Assembly (NCBI GenBank): GCA_934179885.1
Contig: CAKPQY010000027.1
Span: 1 to 8,023, forward strand
Source of the DNA: an uncultured Clostridia bacterium
GTDB taxonomy: Bacteria; Bacillota; Clostridia; TANB77; CAG-508
Direction of reading: 5' to 3'
Length of the DNA stretch: 8,023 bases
The notes under the pieces are model-generated. The model was not told the origin of the DNA, did not search any database, and was given only the letters and a program-made list of their open reading frames with translations. Shown piece by piece: positions 1 through 5,924 of this stretch. The position numbers and the translations under genes were made by a program. Position 1 is the first letter of the stretch. Every line of letters begins with the position of its first letter.

Positions 1-1163
1 ATTACTAATTGTTCATCATTATATGTTGACATCGTGTCAATATCAATAAATATGTCATCTGGACAATTTATATATCCTAGTTCTTTTGCGGTCATAATCA
101 TATTTATCATGCTTCTACCACATATAGCAATTTTTCTTTTATATTTAACTGCTGAACTTACTATTTGTTGAACTCTGTGTACATTTGATGCAAATGTTGC
201 TACTACTATTCTTTTTGTACATCCATCAAATAGGTTATCAAAGACTGGTCCTATTGAACTTTCAGACATTGTGAATCCTTTTCTTTCTGCATTCGTACTG
301 TCTGACATTAACGCTAATATTCCTTCATTTCCTAGTTCTGCAATTCTTCCAAAGTCCATTATTTTTCCATCTATTGGTGTATAATCTACCTTGAAATCAC
401 CTGTGTGTAATATTGTTCCTACTGGTGTTTTTATTGCAAGCATTACAGAATCTGGTACACTATGTGTACTTCTTATGAATTCAACTTCAAAGTTTTTTCC
501 AAATTTTATTTTTTGTCCTTGTGTTACTTCAATTAATGTTGAACTTCTTAATATTCTATGTTCTTCTAATTTGTTTTTTATTAATCCCATTGCTAATTTT
601 GGTGCATATACTGGAATATTTATTTGTTTTAGTAAATATGGTATTGCCCCTATATGGTCTTCGTGTCCGTGTGTAATTATTAATCCTTTTATTTTATCTA
701 CATTTCTTTGTAAATATGTGATATCTGGTATAACAAGGTCAACTCCTAGCATATCATCTTCTGGAAATGATAATCCACAGTCTACTACGATTATTTCATC
801 TTCATATTCAAATACTGTGATATTTTTTCCTACTTCGTGTAATCCTCCTAATGGAATTATTTTTAATTTTGATTTCTTAAATATGCTATTTTGATTTCTT
901 TCTGTTTTTGTTCTTCCTGTTTCACTTGTTTTTGTTGTATTTCTGTTTGTTCTTTTTTCCCCTAATGTTTTTGCTGTTTTTTCCATTTTTATTGTTTTTT
1001 CGTTTTTTGTTGTTCTTGTTTTTCTTGTGTTATCTCTTTTTTCAGAGTTTGCTATCATTGTTTTTCTTGTACTATCTCTTTTTTCAGAGTTTGCTGTCTT
1101 TCTTCTTGTAGTTTGTTTTTTCTCTACATTTTCTTCTTTGTTGTTCAAATTTTCTTGTGTCAT
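1..1163 (-). CDS. rnjA: Ribonuclease J (RNase J1-like), 3' end beyond window
   Basis: Metallo-beta-lactamase / beta-CASP ribonuclease that acts as endonuclease and 5'-3' exonuclease in mRNA turnover and rRNA maturation in Bacillota. The frame is open to the left edge, so 387 codons are visible of a family of about 555. The metal-binding motif HGHEDH is at residues 165-170. Further family motifs are STHSVPDS (232-239), HTGDFK (253-258), SDSTNAE (287-293) and ATFASNVHR (322-330), and they match RNase J1 closely. The ATG at 1163 follows GAGAGG at 7-nt spacing. The beta-lactamase core starts near residue 98 (KLKIIPLGGL), whereas RNase J1 of Bacillus starts it within the first ten residues or so. 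The first ~95 residues are a basic extension rich in Lys, Arg, Thr and Asn, with a 14-residue repeat and no hydrophobic segment. An RNA-binding or partner-binding role for it is only inference. Function is certain at family level. Confidence 0.95.
   Translation of the reverse strand, partial: MTQENLNNKEENVEKKQTTRRKTANSEKRDSTRKTMIANSEKRDNTRKTRTTKNEKTIKMEKTAKTLGEKRTNRNTTKTSETGRTKTERNQNSIFKKSKLKIIPLGGLHEVGKNITVFEYEDEIIVVDCGLSFPEDDMLGVDLVIPDITYLQRNVDKIKGLIITHGHEDHIGAIPYLLKQINIPVYAPKLAMGLIKNKLEEHRILRSSTLIEVTQGQKIKFGKNFEVEFIRSTHSVPDSVMLAIKTPVGTILHTGDFKVDYTPIDGKIMDFGRIAELGNEGILALMSDSTNAERKGFTMSESSIGPVFDNLFDGCTKRIVVATFASNVHRVQQIVSSAVKYKRKIAICGRSMINMIMTAKELGYINCPDDIFIDIDTMSTYNDEQLV
1019..1102 (-). repeat. 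Two 42-bp tandem repeats inside the RNase J gene
   Basis: Units 1019-1060 and 1061-1102 are near-identical over about 36 of 42 bases. Each begins TTTTTCTTGT and contains ATCTCTTTTTTCAGAGTTTG on the plus strand. The period is a multiple of three, so the frame is kept. The repeats encode ANSEKRDSTRKT (residues 24-35) and ANSEKRDNTRKT (38-49), a 14-residue period in the basic N-terminal extension. This looks like a recent in-frame duplication and could vary in copy number between strains. Confidence 0.9.
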
Positions 1164-1198
1164 TAAAATTCCTCTCTTTCTTTTTAATTTATTTTATG

Positions 1199-1227
1199 AT
1201 TTTAAATCTCTTTTAAAATCTATTCAA
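1199..1227 (-). promoter_or_regulatory. Candidate sigma-A promoter for RNase J gene
   Basis: Reading the minus strand, TTGAAT (1227-1222) is followed after 17 nt by TAAAAT (1204-1199). This would start transcription near 1192, about 30 nt upstream of the ATG. Each box departs from consensus by one or two bases. In such AT-rich DNA similar pairs arise by chance, for example TTGAAT...TATTAA slightly upstream, so this is weak. Confidence 0.3.
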
Positions 1228-1267
1228 TTTTAATAAATCCCTTTGTTTAAAAATTCAATATTTAAAT

Positions 1268-1303
1268 AGTTGTTAGTCATATATTCGTTTCATGATAACA
1301 ACT
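1268..1303. repeat. 12-bp inverted repeat, terminator-like on plus strand
   Basis: AGTTGTTAGTCAT (1268-1280) pairs with ATGATAACAACT (1292-1303) over 12 bp with one bulged G and an 11-nt loop. On the plus strand it runs into six T residues (1303-1308), like an intrinsic terminator, but no plus-strand gene reads into it. On the minus strand it would be a stem-loop in the RNase J leader only if transcription starts upstream of 1303. Confidence 0.5.
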
Positions 1304-1484
1304 TTTTTATTAATAATTTGATAGTATCTATTATTTTCATATTATTTCCAATATTATAATAATTCTCTTTTTTATATTTTTTAATCCGTTCTCTTCTACT
1401 TTTTTTACGTTCTCTTTTAAACTTTTTAGGTTTTATAAAAATCTCATTTTTTGCCCTTTGGCAATCTGTTTGTTATTTTACCAT

Positions 1485-1525
1485 AAAAAAGAAAAAAAGT
1501 CAAATGGCTATATTTCCATTTGACT
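1485..1525 (-). terminator. Intrinsic terminator of spoVT, overlapping its stop codon
   Basis: On the minus strand a perfect 10-bp stem, AGTCAAATGG / CCATTTGACT, closes an 8-nt loop (AAATATAG) and is followed by T6-C-T6. The 5' arm is the coding sequence for the last residues and the loop contains the TAG stop, so the terminator is partly inside the gene. The T tract is only on the minus side, so it acts for spoVT and separates it from the RNase J gene. Confidence 0.92.
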
Positions 1526-2062
1526 TGCTAAAAACGTTGCCGCAGATTGAGCTACCTTTTTTTCAACTTCATTCATTTTAGTATTTGCATCTTTTGACAT
1601 TAATATAACTGTACCAATTGTATCACCATTCGATATGATAGGATAAACTATTTGTGCATTATTCTTTTTGTCATTTTTGTCATTTTTAGTAATTGGCATT
1701 GCTTTATCACTATTTTCTTTACTTGTATAAACTTCTTTATCTTCCATAAGTTTTTCAAGTTCTTCGCTTACATCTTGTTCTAAAAATTCTTTTTTAGAAC
1801 CTCCAGATACCGCTATTATTGTATCTTTGTCTGTTATACACGCTATATGACCTGTTGTTTTTGATAAAGTTTCTGCATATCCTGTTGCAAATTCTGATAA
1901 TTCTCCAATTGGAGAATATTTTTTTAATATTACTTGACCTTCTCTGTCAGTAAATATCTCCAACGGGTCACCCTCTTTTATTCTTAATGTTTTCCTTATC
2001 TCCTTTGGAATTACTACTCTCCCTAAATCATCTATTCTTCTAACTACTCCAGTTGCTTTCAT
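1508..2062 (-). CDS. spoVT: Stage V sporulation protein T (AbrB-type regulator)
   Basis: Transcription regulator of the late forespore. In B. subtilis it is made under SigG and tunes the SigG regulon and spore coat or germination genes. The 184-residue protein has an N-terminal AbrB/SpoVT swapped-hairpin DNA-binding domain (residues 1-50, MKATGVVRRIDDLGRVVIPK onward, with KEIRKTLRIKEGDPLEIF). A GAF-like sensor domain fills the rest, with VSGGSKKEFL and the C-terminal ATFLASQMEI matching SpoVT of Bacillus (178 aa). A Lys/Asn/Asp-rich stretch at about residues 115-137 is a probable loop. There are two in-frame ATGs, at 2068 and 2062. AAAGGAGG ends directly against the first, which leaves no spacing, and lies 6 nt from the second, so 2062 is the better start. 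It also restores the family N-terminus MKATG. The gene is a strong marker of an endospore former. Confidence 0.96.
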   Translation of the reverse strand: MKATGVVRRIDDLGRVVIPKEIRKTLRIKEGDPLEIFTDREGQVILKKYSPIGELSEFATGYAETLSKTTGHIACITDKDTIIAVSGGSKKEFLEQDVSEELEKLMEDKEVYTSKENSDKAMPITKNDKNDKKNNAQIVYPIISNGDTIGTVILMSKDANTKMNEVEKKVAQSAATFLASQMEI

Positions 2063-2068
2063 TTTCAT

Positions 2069-2076
2069 CCTCCTTT
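2069..2076 (-). promoter_or_regulatory. Ribosome binding site that decides the spoVT start
   Basis: The minus strand reads AAAGGAGG then ATGAAAATG. The Shine-Dalgarno core touches the first ATG (2068) and is optimally placed for the second (2062). The second is therefore the likely initiation codon. Confidence 0.85.
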
Positions 2077-2095
2077 TATTTCTTAAGTCTAATCT

Positions 2096-2125
2096 TATTA
2101 TCTCAAAAGAGGAAAATTTTATACA
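2096..2125 (-). promoter_or_regulatory. Promoter of spoVT, SigG/SigA-like
   Basis: On the minus strand TGTATA (2125-2120) is followed after exactly 17 nt by GATAATA (2102-2096). This fits the SigG pattern (roughly TGAATA, 17-18 nt, CATACTA), and the GATAAT part could also serve sigma-A. Transcription would start near 2089, giving a leader of about 27 nt. SigG control is expected from B. subtilis spoVT; here it is inferred from the match alone. Confidence 0.5.
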
Positions 2126-2160
2126 TTTTTATTATTTTTTTTGAAATAGTTAATTCGATT

Positions 2161-2937
2161 TTATCCTAAAGCAACATCTAAAATCATCATTATAACGAAA
2201 CCTATTGCAACTCCTATTGTTCCTATATTTGAATGTTCTCCCGTTTGTGATTCTGGTATTAATTCTTCTACTACAACATAAATCATTGCACCTGCGGCAA
2301 ATGATAACAAATATGGTAATATTGAAACAATGACATTAGTTAATAGTATTGTTATAATTGCCGCTATTGGTTCAACTATTCCTGATAAAGCACCATATAA
2401 AAATGATTTTGTTTTTGATATTCCCTCACTTTTTAATGGCATAGAAATTATTGCTCCTTCTGGAAAATTTTGTATTGCAATTCCTATTGCAAGTGTTAAA
2501 GCTCCTGCTATTGTAACTCCAGTATTTCCTATAATTGCACCTGCGAATAAAACTCCAACAGCCATTCCTTCCGGAATATTATGTAGTGTTACAGCTAAAA
2601 CTAACATAGTAGTTTTTTTCAATTTTGTTTTTATTCCTTCTGGTTTTTCGCTCTCTAAATGCATATGTGGAATTGTACTATCTAAAATTAATAAGAATGT
2701 AATTCCTAATAAAAAGCCTATTGTTGCTGGTATCCATCCAATTGTTCCTTGTTCTTCTGCCATTTCTATTGATGGTATAATTAGTGACCATACCGAAGCA
2801 GCTATCATTACTCCCGCGGCAAATCCTAATAATATTTTTTTTATTTTTTGACTTAATTTATCTTTTATTAGAAATACTGTTGCTGCTCCTAATATTGTTC
2901 CTAAAAATGGTATTAAAATTCCTATTAAAATTTGCAT
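2161..2937 (-). CDS. ZIP family metal transporter (GufA type)
   Basis: Inner-membrane divalent-metal transporter of the ZIP family, GufA branch, 258 residues, about eight hydrophobic helices. The paired metal-site motifs of the two central helices are HNIPEG (119-124) and QNFPEG (156-161); the second has Gln in place of the His seen in ZupT, as is usual in GufA-like proteins. GIVEP (186-190) and VEELIPES (223-230) mark the later helices. The loop after helix 3 carries PHMHLESEKPEG (90-101), a short His-containing cytoplasmic segment. Zinc uptake is the usual assignment, with manganese or iron possible; the substrate cannot be read from sequence. The start ATG follows AAAGGAG at 6 nt. The gene begins 57 bases after the KAP NTPase stop, with a hairpin between them and no separate promoter seen, so readthrough from upstream is plausible. 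No clear terminator follows before the spoVT promoter. Confidence 0.92.
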   Translation of the reverse strand: MQILIGILIPFLGTILGAATVFLIKDKLSQKIKKILLGFAAGVMIAASVWSLIIPSIEMAEEQGTIGWIPATIGFLLGITFLLILDSTIPHMHLESEKPEGIKTKLKKTTMLVLAVTLHNIPEGMAVGVLFAGAIIGNTGVTIAGALTLAIGIAIQNFPEGAIISMPLKSEGISKTKSFLYGALSGIVEPIAAIITILLTNVIVSILPYLLSFAAGAMIYVVVEELIPESQTGEHSNIGTIGVAIGFVIMMILDVALG

Positions 2938-2958
2938 ATTGTACTCCTTTCGTTAAAT

Positions 2959-2985
2959 AAGAGCAAATTTTAAAAATCTGCTCTT
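2959..2985 (-). terminator. Hairpin between KAP NTPase and ZIP genes
   Basis: The minus strand forms AAGAGCAGATTT / AAATTTGCTCTT, 12 bp with one G-T wobble and a 3-nt loop. It lies 9 bases after the KAP stop and 8 bases before the ZIP Shine-Dalgarno. The following TTATTT is a poor T tract, so termination may be partial. The shortage of room for a ZIP promoter downstream suggests an attenuator-like or processing role is also possible. Confidence 0.6.
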
Positions 2986-2994
2986 GCATTAATA

Positions 2995-4974
2995 TCATTC
3001 CTCACTTTTTTCTTCCTTTTTAGGTAAAAAACTTACTTTATATTTATCTAAAATAATTCCTAAACTATTAGAAAATTCTTTAAGCATAACAATTTTTATT
3101 GTTTGGTCTTTTCCCTTTAAATAATCATCAATAATTTGTTTTAATAATTTAATATTTTTCATTTCTGGTTCTATTTCTTTTGTATATTTCTCTGCTCTAT
3201 TTAATAATTTTTCTTTTATTAAAACTATGTCTTCATTACTTGCACAAGAAATTCTTTGGAATAATTGATATGGATCATAATATTTAAATATTGGAATATT
3301 CATACATTGTCTATCAAATTTTTCATAAAATATTTCCATTCTCATTGGTATACATTTAAATATTTCTTCAGCCTTTTCTTTATACATTTTATCTAATAAT
3401 TGATTATTTAATGTATTAAAATGCTTTATTATTTCATCCATATCTTCTTCAAATTGCTCAATAGCTATTTTAGAAAGTTCTTCTTCTACATTTGGACAAT
3501 ATTTTGATTTTAGTGATGATATATTCATTCCATTAAAAAATACGCTTTTTAATGTTTTTATATCATAGTTTATAAGTCCTTTTCTTGAAAAATAGCTAAA
3601 ATATGCATATATTTTTACTATATCTATTAGTTCCAAGTTTCCTTGTTTTACATCTTCTAATACTTCTTCTATAACATTTTCAAAATCATCGTCAGAAATT
3701 TTCCAATATTCCTCTGTAAGTAACCTTTTGTATCCAGGCAAATTATCTGTATCTACTGTATTTCTTATTGTTTCCATATTTTCTTTAAATATTTTCATAT
3801 CAAATATTCTGGTTCTTACATAATACTCAATAAATTTGAAAAATCTATATTCTGCTTTAAAGTTGTAATAATAATTACTGTCGAATTCTTTTATATAAAA
3901 TTGTCTGTTATCCATTAAAGTTCTTGAAGATACTAATATTGATTTATACTCTTCATTATCCTTAATATTTACAAATTTTTCTTTTGTAATTTTACCTGCT
4001 TTTATTTCAAATGAAATTGCTATTGTAAAAATAAGCATTGTTTGCATTACTCTATTATTTGTATTTGGATAATTTTTTTCTACCATTTCATATATTTTTT
4101 GAAAATCCTTTAATGCATGTTTTAAAATTCTTAAATTTCTAGTTCCGCTTCTTTCAAATGTTAATATTATTAATCTAGTATTTTCTCTCAAAAATCTAAT
4201 TAAATCCGAATCATTTTCATATCTCATTAATATTCCGTTTATAATGTAATCAAATTTAGGAGCATATTCAAAAGTTTCACCAATTAGCTTCTCTTTAATT
4301 CTTTCATAATCATTTGCTTTGTCAAATACATGCTCAATCTTATTTTGAATTTTTTCAACCATTGGTTTATCTGTTGTATTTAATTCTCCTTGTTTATCTA
4401 AAAGATATGTTGCTATAAATGTTTTCATTTCTAAGTTAGAACTTTTCAACTTAGTTGATAATTCTTTTTCATTACATATAATAATTGTTTTTATATGGTC
4501 ATGTTCAACAAAGTTATTTATATATCCTAAAATATCAATAACATCAACATTAGCTCTCTCTAAATCATCGAAACATAAAACTTTATCATCAGTAGAGAAA
4601 AATTCTGAATAATCTAGTTTGTCCCCATTTTGCGTAACTCCGAAAAAATTAGCCATATCTAATCCTGTTTTGGCATATTCAGGTATTGTTGTTTGCCCAT
4701 GAGAATCCATAAATTTTCTTAGGTTTTTATCCATTAATTGAGTTGTTTCAATAAATATCTTTTTACTAATTTCTTCCAAGTTTGAAATTCCATATAAAGA
4801 CATATAAATAGTAGTATATCTCTTACCATTTAATTGCATTGACTCAATTTTCTTTTTTATTTTATTGTTCCAAAAGTGGGTTTTTCCAACTCCCCATTCA
4901 CCATTTATCATTATTGCATAATCTGTGTAATCAGACCTTACATAATCTAATATACTTTCAACTAAATCTTCCAT
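2995..4974 (-). CDS. KAP-type P-loop NTPase, function unknown
   Basis: A 659-residue STAND/KAP-like ATPase. Walker A is GEWGVGKT at 25-32, very near the N-terminus. Walker B is VLCFDDLER at 132-140, the DD-L-D/E-R form typical of KAP NTPases. A sensor-like strand, TIIICNE (163-169), follows. No transmembrane segment is visible, although many KAP proteins carry membrane helices within the NTPase domain, so this one is probably cytosolic. The remaining ~450 residues are mostly helical, rich in Lys, Glu, Ile and Phe, match nothing I recognise, and end in a charged tail. There is no evident nuclease, protease or other effector motif. The ATG follows GGAGGG at 6 nt. The gene sits alone between comFC and a ZIP transporter. 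Proteins of this class occur in phage-defence and other accessory loci, but nothing here proves such a role; the partner or trigger is unknown. Confidence 0.85.
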   Translation of the reverse strand: MEDLVESILDYVRSDYTDYAIMINGEWGVGKTHFWNNKIKKKIESMQLNGKRYTTIYMSLYGISNLEEISKKIFIETTQLMDKNLRKFMDSHGQTTIPEYAKTGLDMANFFGVTQNGDKLDYSEFFSTDDKVLCFDDLERANVDVIDILGYINNFVEHDHIKTIIICNEKELSTKLKSSNLEMKTFIATYLLDKQGELNTTDKPMVEKIQNKIEHVFDKANDYERIKEKLIGETFEYAPKFDYIINGILMRYENDSDLIRFLRENTRLIILTFERSGTRNLRILKHALKDFQKIYEMVEKNYPNTNNRVMQTMLIFTIAISFEIKAGKITKEKFVNIKDNEEYKSILVSSRTLMDNRQFYIKEFDSNYYYNFKAEYRFFKFIEYYVRTRIFDMKIFKENMETIRNTVDTDNLPGYKRLLTEEYWKISDDDFENVIEEVLEDVKQGNLELIDIVKIYAYFSYFSRKGLINYDIKTLKSVFFNGMNISSLKSKYCPNVEEELSKIAIEQFEEDMDEIIKHFNTLNNQLLDKMYKEKAEEIFKCIPMRMEIFYEKFDRQCMNIPIFKYYDPYQLFQRISCASNEDIVLIKEKLLNRAEKYTKEIEPEMKNIKLLKQIIDDYLKGKDQTIKIVMLKEFSNSLGIILDKYKVSFLPKKEEKSEE

Positions 4975-4996
4975 TTTTTACCCTCCAGTATCCAAA

Positions 4997-5035
4997 TGTC
5001 CAAAAGGGACGGTTTTTTTTGGACAAAATGTCCAA
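4997..5035 (-). promoter_or_regulatory. TGTCC repeat region with two alternative hairpins before KAP gene
   Basis: On the minus strand TTGGACA-TTT-TGTCCAA (5035-5019) forms a 7-bp hairpin. The overlapping TGTCCAAAA (5025-5017) can instead pair with TTTTGGACA (5005-4997) as a 9-bp stem with an 11-nt loop. The two share the middle arm and exclude each other. AAATGTCCAA also occurs as a direct repeat at 4994-5003 and 5026-5035. Neither hairpin is followed by a T tract, so this is not a normal terminator. The Shine-Dalgarno of the KAP gene (4981-4986) begins 10 bases past the second stem. A leader switch, an operator, or a decayed palindromic repeat are all possible. Confidence 0.55.
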
Positions 5036-5059
5036 TTTTCCCCGTTCTTATCAGACTTT

Positions 5060-5731
5060 TTAATCTTTTGCTAATACTAGTATCCCTATTTTATTAGGAT
5101 TTCCTTGTTGTAATATTTTACTACATTCATTTACTGTACTTCCTGTTGTATAAATATCATCAATTAATAAAATTTTTTTATTTTCTATTAATTGTTGGTT
5201 TTTTAATTCATATACTCCTTGTATATTCTGTATTCTGTCTTCTTTATTTAATTTACTTTGTTCTATTATATTTTTGGTTTTTATTAAACAATTATTCACT
5301 AATTCCAAATTTGTTTTTTGTGCTATTTCTCTTGATATTAATAAGCATTGGTTATATCCTCTTTCTTTTAATCTTTTTTTGCTTATTGGAACTGGTATAA
5401 TTGTATCATATTTTTTTATATTTTCAAATATTTTTTTATTTTTTAACAAAAAATTTACAAATGTTAAATATATATATGTTTTTTCATTAAATTTGTAGTC
5501 TAGTATTAGTTTTCTTATTTGTCCTTCATATTTAAATATGTACATTAATTCATTAAAATATTTATTTTCTATTTCTTTTCCTTGTTTAATAATATTTATG
5601 TCTGACTGTTTTTTTAGTTCTATTTCGCATTTTTTGCATAATGAGTTTGTGGCTAGTTTTCCACATATTCCGCATGTTTGGGGATAAATTAGATTTAAGA
5701 TTTTTTCTTGAATTTTTAAAATTTTATTCAC
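5060..5731 (-). CDS. comFC: ComF family protein (phosphoribosyltransferase domain)
   Basis: ComFC/GntX-like protein, 223 residues, usual family length. In competent bacteria it supports uptake or processing of transforming DNA, but it is widespread in non-competent species too. An N-terminal zinc-binding knuckle uses Cys20, Cys23, Cys32 and Cys35. The C-terminal phosphoribosyltransferase fold carries ERGYNQ (123-128) and the PRPP loop ILLIDDIYTTGST (187-199), both diagnostic. The start is GTG at 5731: the frame is closed by a TAA 27 bases upstream, no ATG lies before the Cys motif, and the Shine-Dalgarno is poor (AAGAAAAGA abutting the GTG). A weak start would keep expression low despite the strong promoter upstream. 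comFA is not adjacent. It may be read together with the downstream KAP gene, as no convincing terminator separates them. Confidence 0.93.
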   Translation of the reverse strand: MNKILKIQEKILNLIYPQTCGICGKLATNSLCKKCEIELKKQSDINIIKQGKEIENKYFNELMYIFKYEGQIRKLILDYKFNEKTYIYLTFVNFLLKNKKIFENIKKYDTIIPVPISKKRLKERGYNQCLLISREIAQKTNLELVNNCLIKTKNIIEQSKLNKEDRIQNIQGVYELKNQQLIENKKILLIDDIYTTGSTVNECSKILQQGNPNKIGILVLAKD

Positions 5732-5752
5732 TCTTTTCTTGATTTTAATTGA

Positions 5753-5767
5753 ATTGATTTAATCAAT
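5753..5767. promoter_or_regulatory. Perfect 15-nt palindrome over the comFC transcription start
   Basis: ATTGATT-T-AATCAAT is a perfect inverted repeat of 7+1+7 bases. It overlaps the last two bases of the -10 box and the predicted start of transcription (about 5760) of the comFC promoter. Most of it would not be in the RNA as a hairpin, so a DNA-binding repressor site is the natural reading. The regulator is unknown, and chance in AT-rich DNA cannot be excluded. Confidence 0.4.
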
Positions 5768-5794
5768 CATACTCGGTTTTATGTACATTGTCAA
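5766..5794 (-). promoter_or_regulatory. Sigma-A promoter of comFC
   Basis: The minus strand has TTGACA (5794-5789), a 17-nt spacer, and TATGAT (5771-5766). The -35 is perfect and the -10 has one mismatch. Transcription would begin near 5760, about 28 nt before the GTG start. A second short palindrome, ATTTGACAAAT (5813-5823), lies upstream of the -35. Confidence 0.8.
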
Positions 5795-5852
5795 CAAAAA
5801 CATTTCGACAAAATTTGACAAATTACTACTTTTCCAACTGTCTCATTTTAAC

Positions 5853-5886
5853 TATATAAAAATAGCACCACCTCTAGGCAGTGCTA
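5853..5886 (-). terminator. Intrinsic terminator of the Y-family polymerase gene
   Basis: On the minus strand TAGCACTGCC and GGTGGTGCTA pair over 10 bp with two G-T wobbles and the loop TAGA, followed by TTTTTATAT. The wobbles become mismatches on the plus strand and the T tract is only on the minus side, so the direction is clear. It lies 38 bases past the polymerase stop and before the comFC promoter. Confidence 0.88.
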
Positions 5887-5924
5887 CTGTTTGCAGTATT
5901 TCATTTGTTATATATGTTCAATTT

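Larger units (their letters stand above)
1164..1484. other. Intergenic leader of RNase J gene, no gene
   Basis: About 320 bases of very AT-rich DNA lie between the spoVT terminator and the RNase J start. On the minus strand one frame stays open for about 60 codons and reads as a Lys/Arg-rich sequence, but it has no usable start codon. A 16-codon ATG frame, 1340 to 1290, encodes an amphipathic Ile/Leu/Lys peptide with only a poor GGA upstream. Neither is called a gene. The only structured element is the inverted repeat at 1268-1303, listed separately. Confidence 0.6.

Noticed and set aside
391..894. Plus-strand frame of 167 codons
   Set aside because: It lies opposite the conserved metallo-beta-lactamase core of RNase J and has no family-like motif.
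908..1233. Plus-strand frames encoding Phe/Leu-rich proteins
   Set aside because: They are antisense to the Lys/Arg-rich RNase J extension. A-rich codons on the minus strand read as Phe and Leu on the plus strand, and there is no ribosome site.
1290..1340. 16-residue amphipathic peptide on the minus strand as a gene
   Set aside because: There is only a weak GGA upstream and no promoter. Short Lys/Ile/Leu frames are expected by chance in such AT-rich DNA. Kept only as a low-interest observation.
1440..1480. TTGCC-CTTT-GGCAA hairpin as a terminator
   Set aside because: It is a 5-bp stem with T residues on the wrong side for either neighbouring gene.
2069..2160. Terminator between the ZIP gene and spoVT
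   Set aside because: There are T and A runs but no stem of useful length. Readthrough into spoVT cannot be excluded.
2330..2851. Plus-strand frame of 173 codons
   Set aside because: It is a shadow of the ZIP transporter, whose motifs on the minus strand are clear.
4994..5035. CRISPR array from the repeated TGTCCAA
   Set aside because: There are only two short copies with inverted relatives and no regular spacers.
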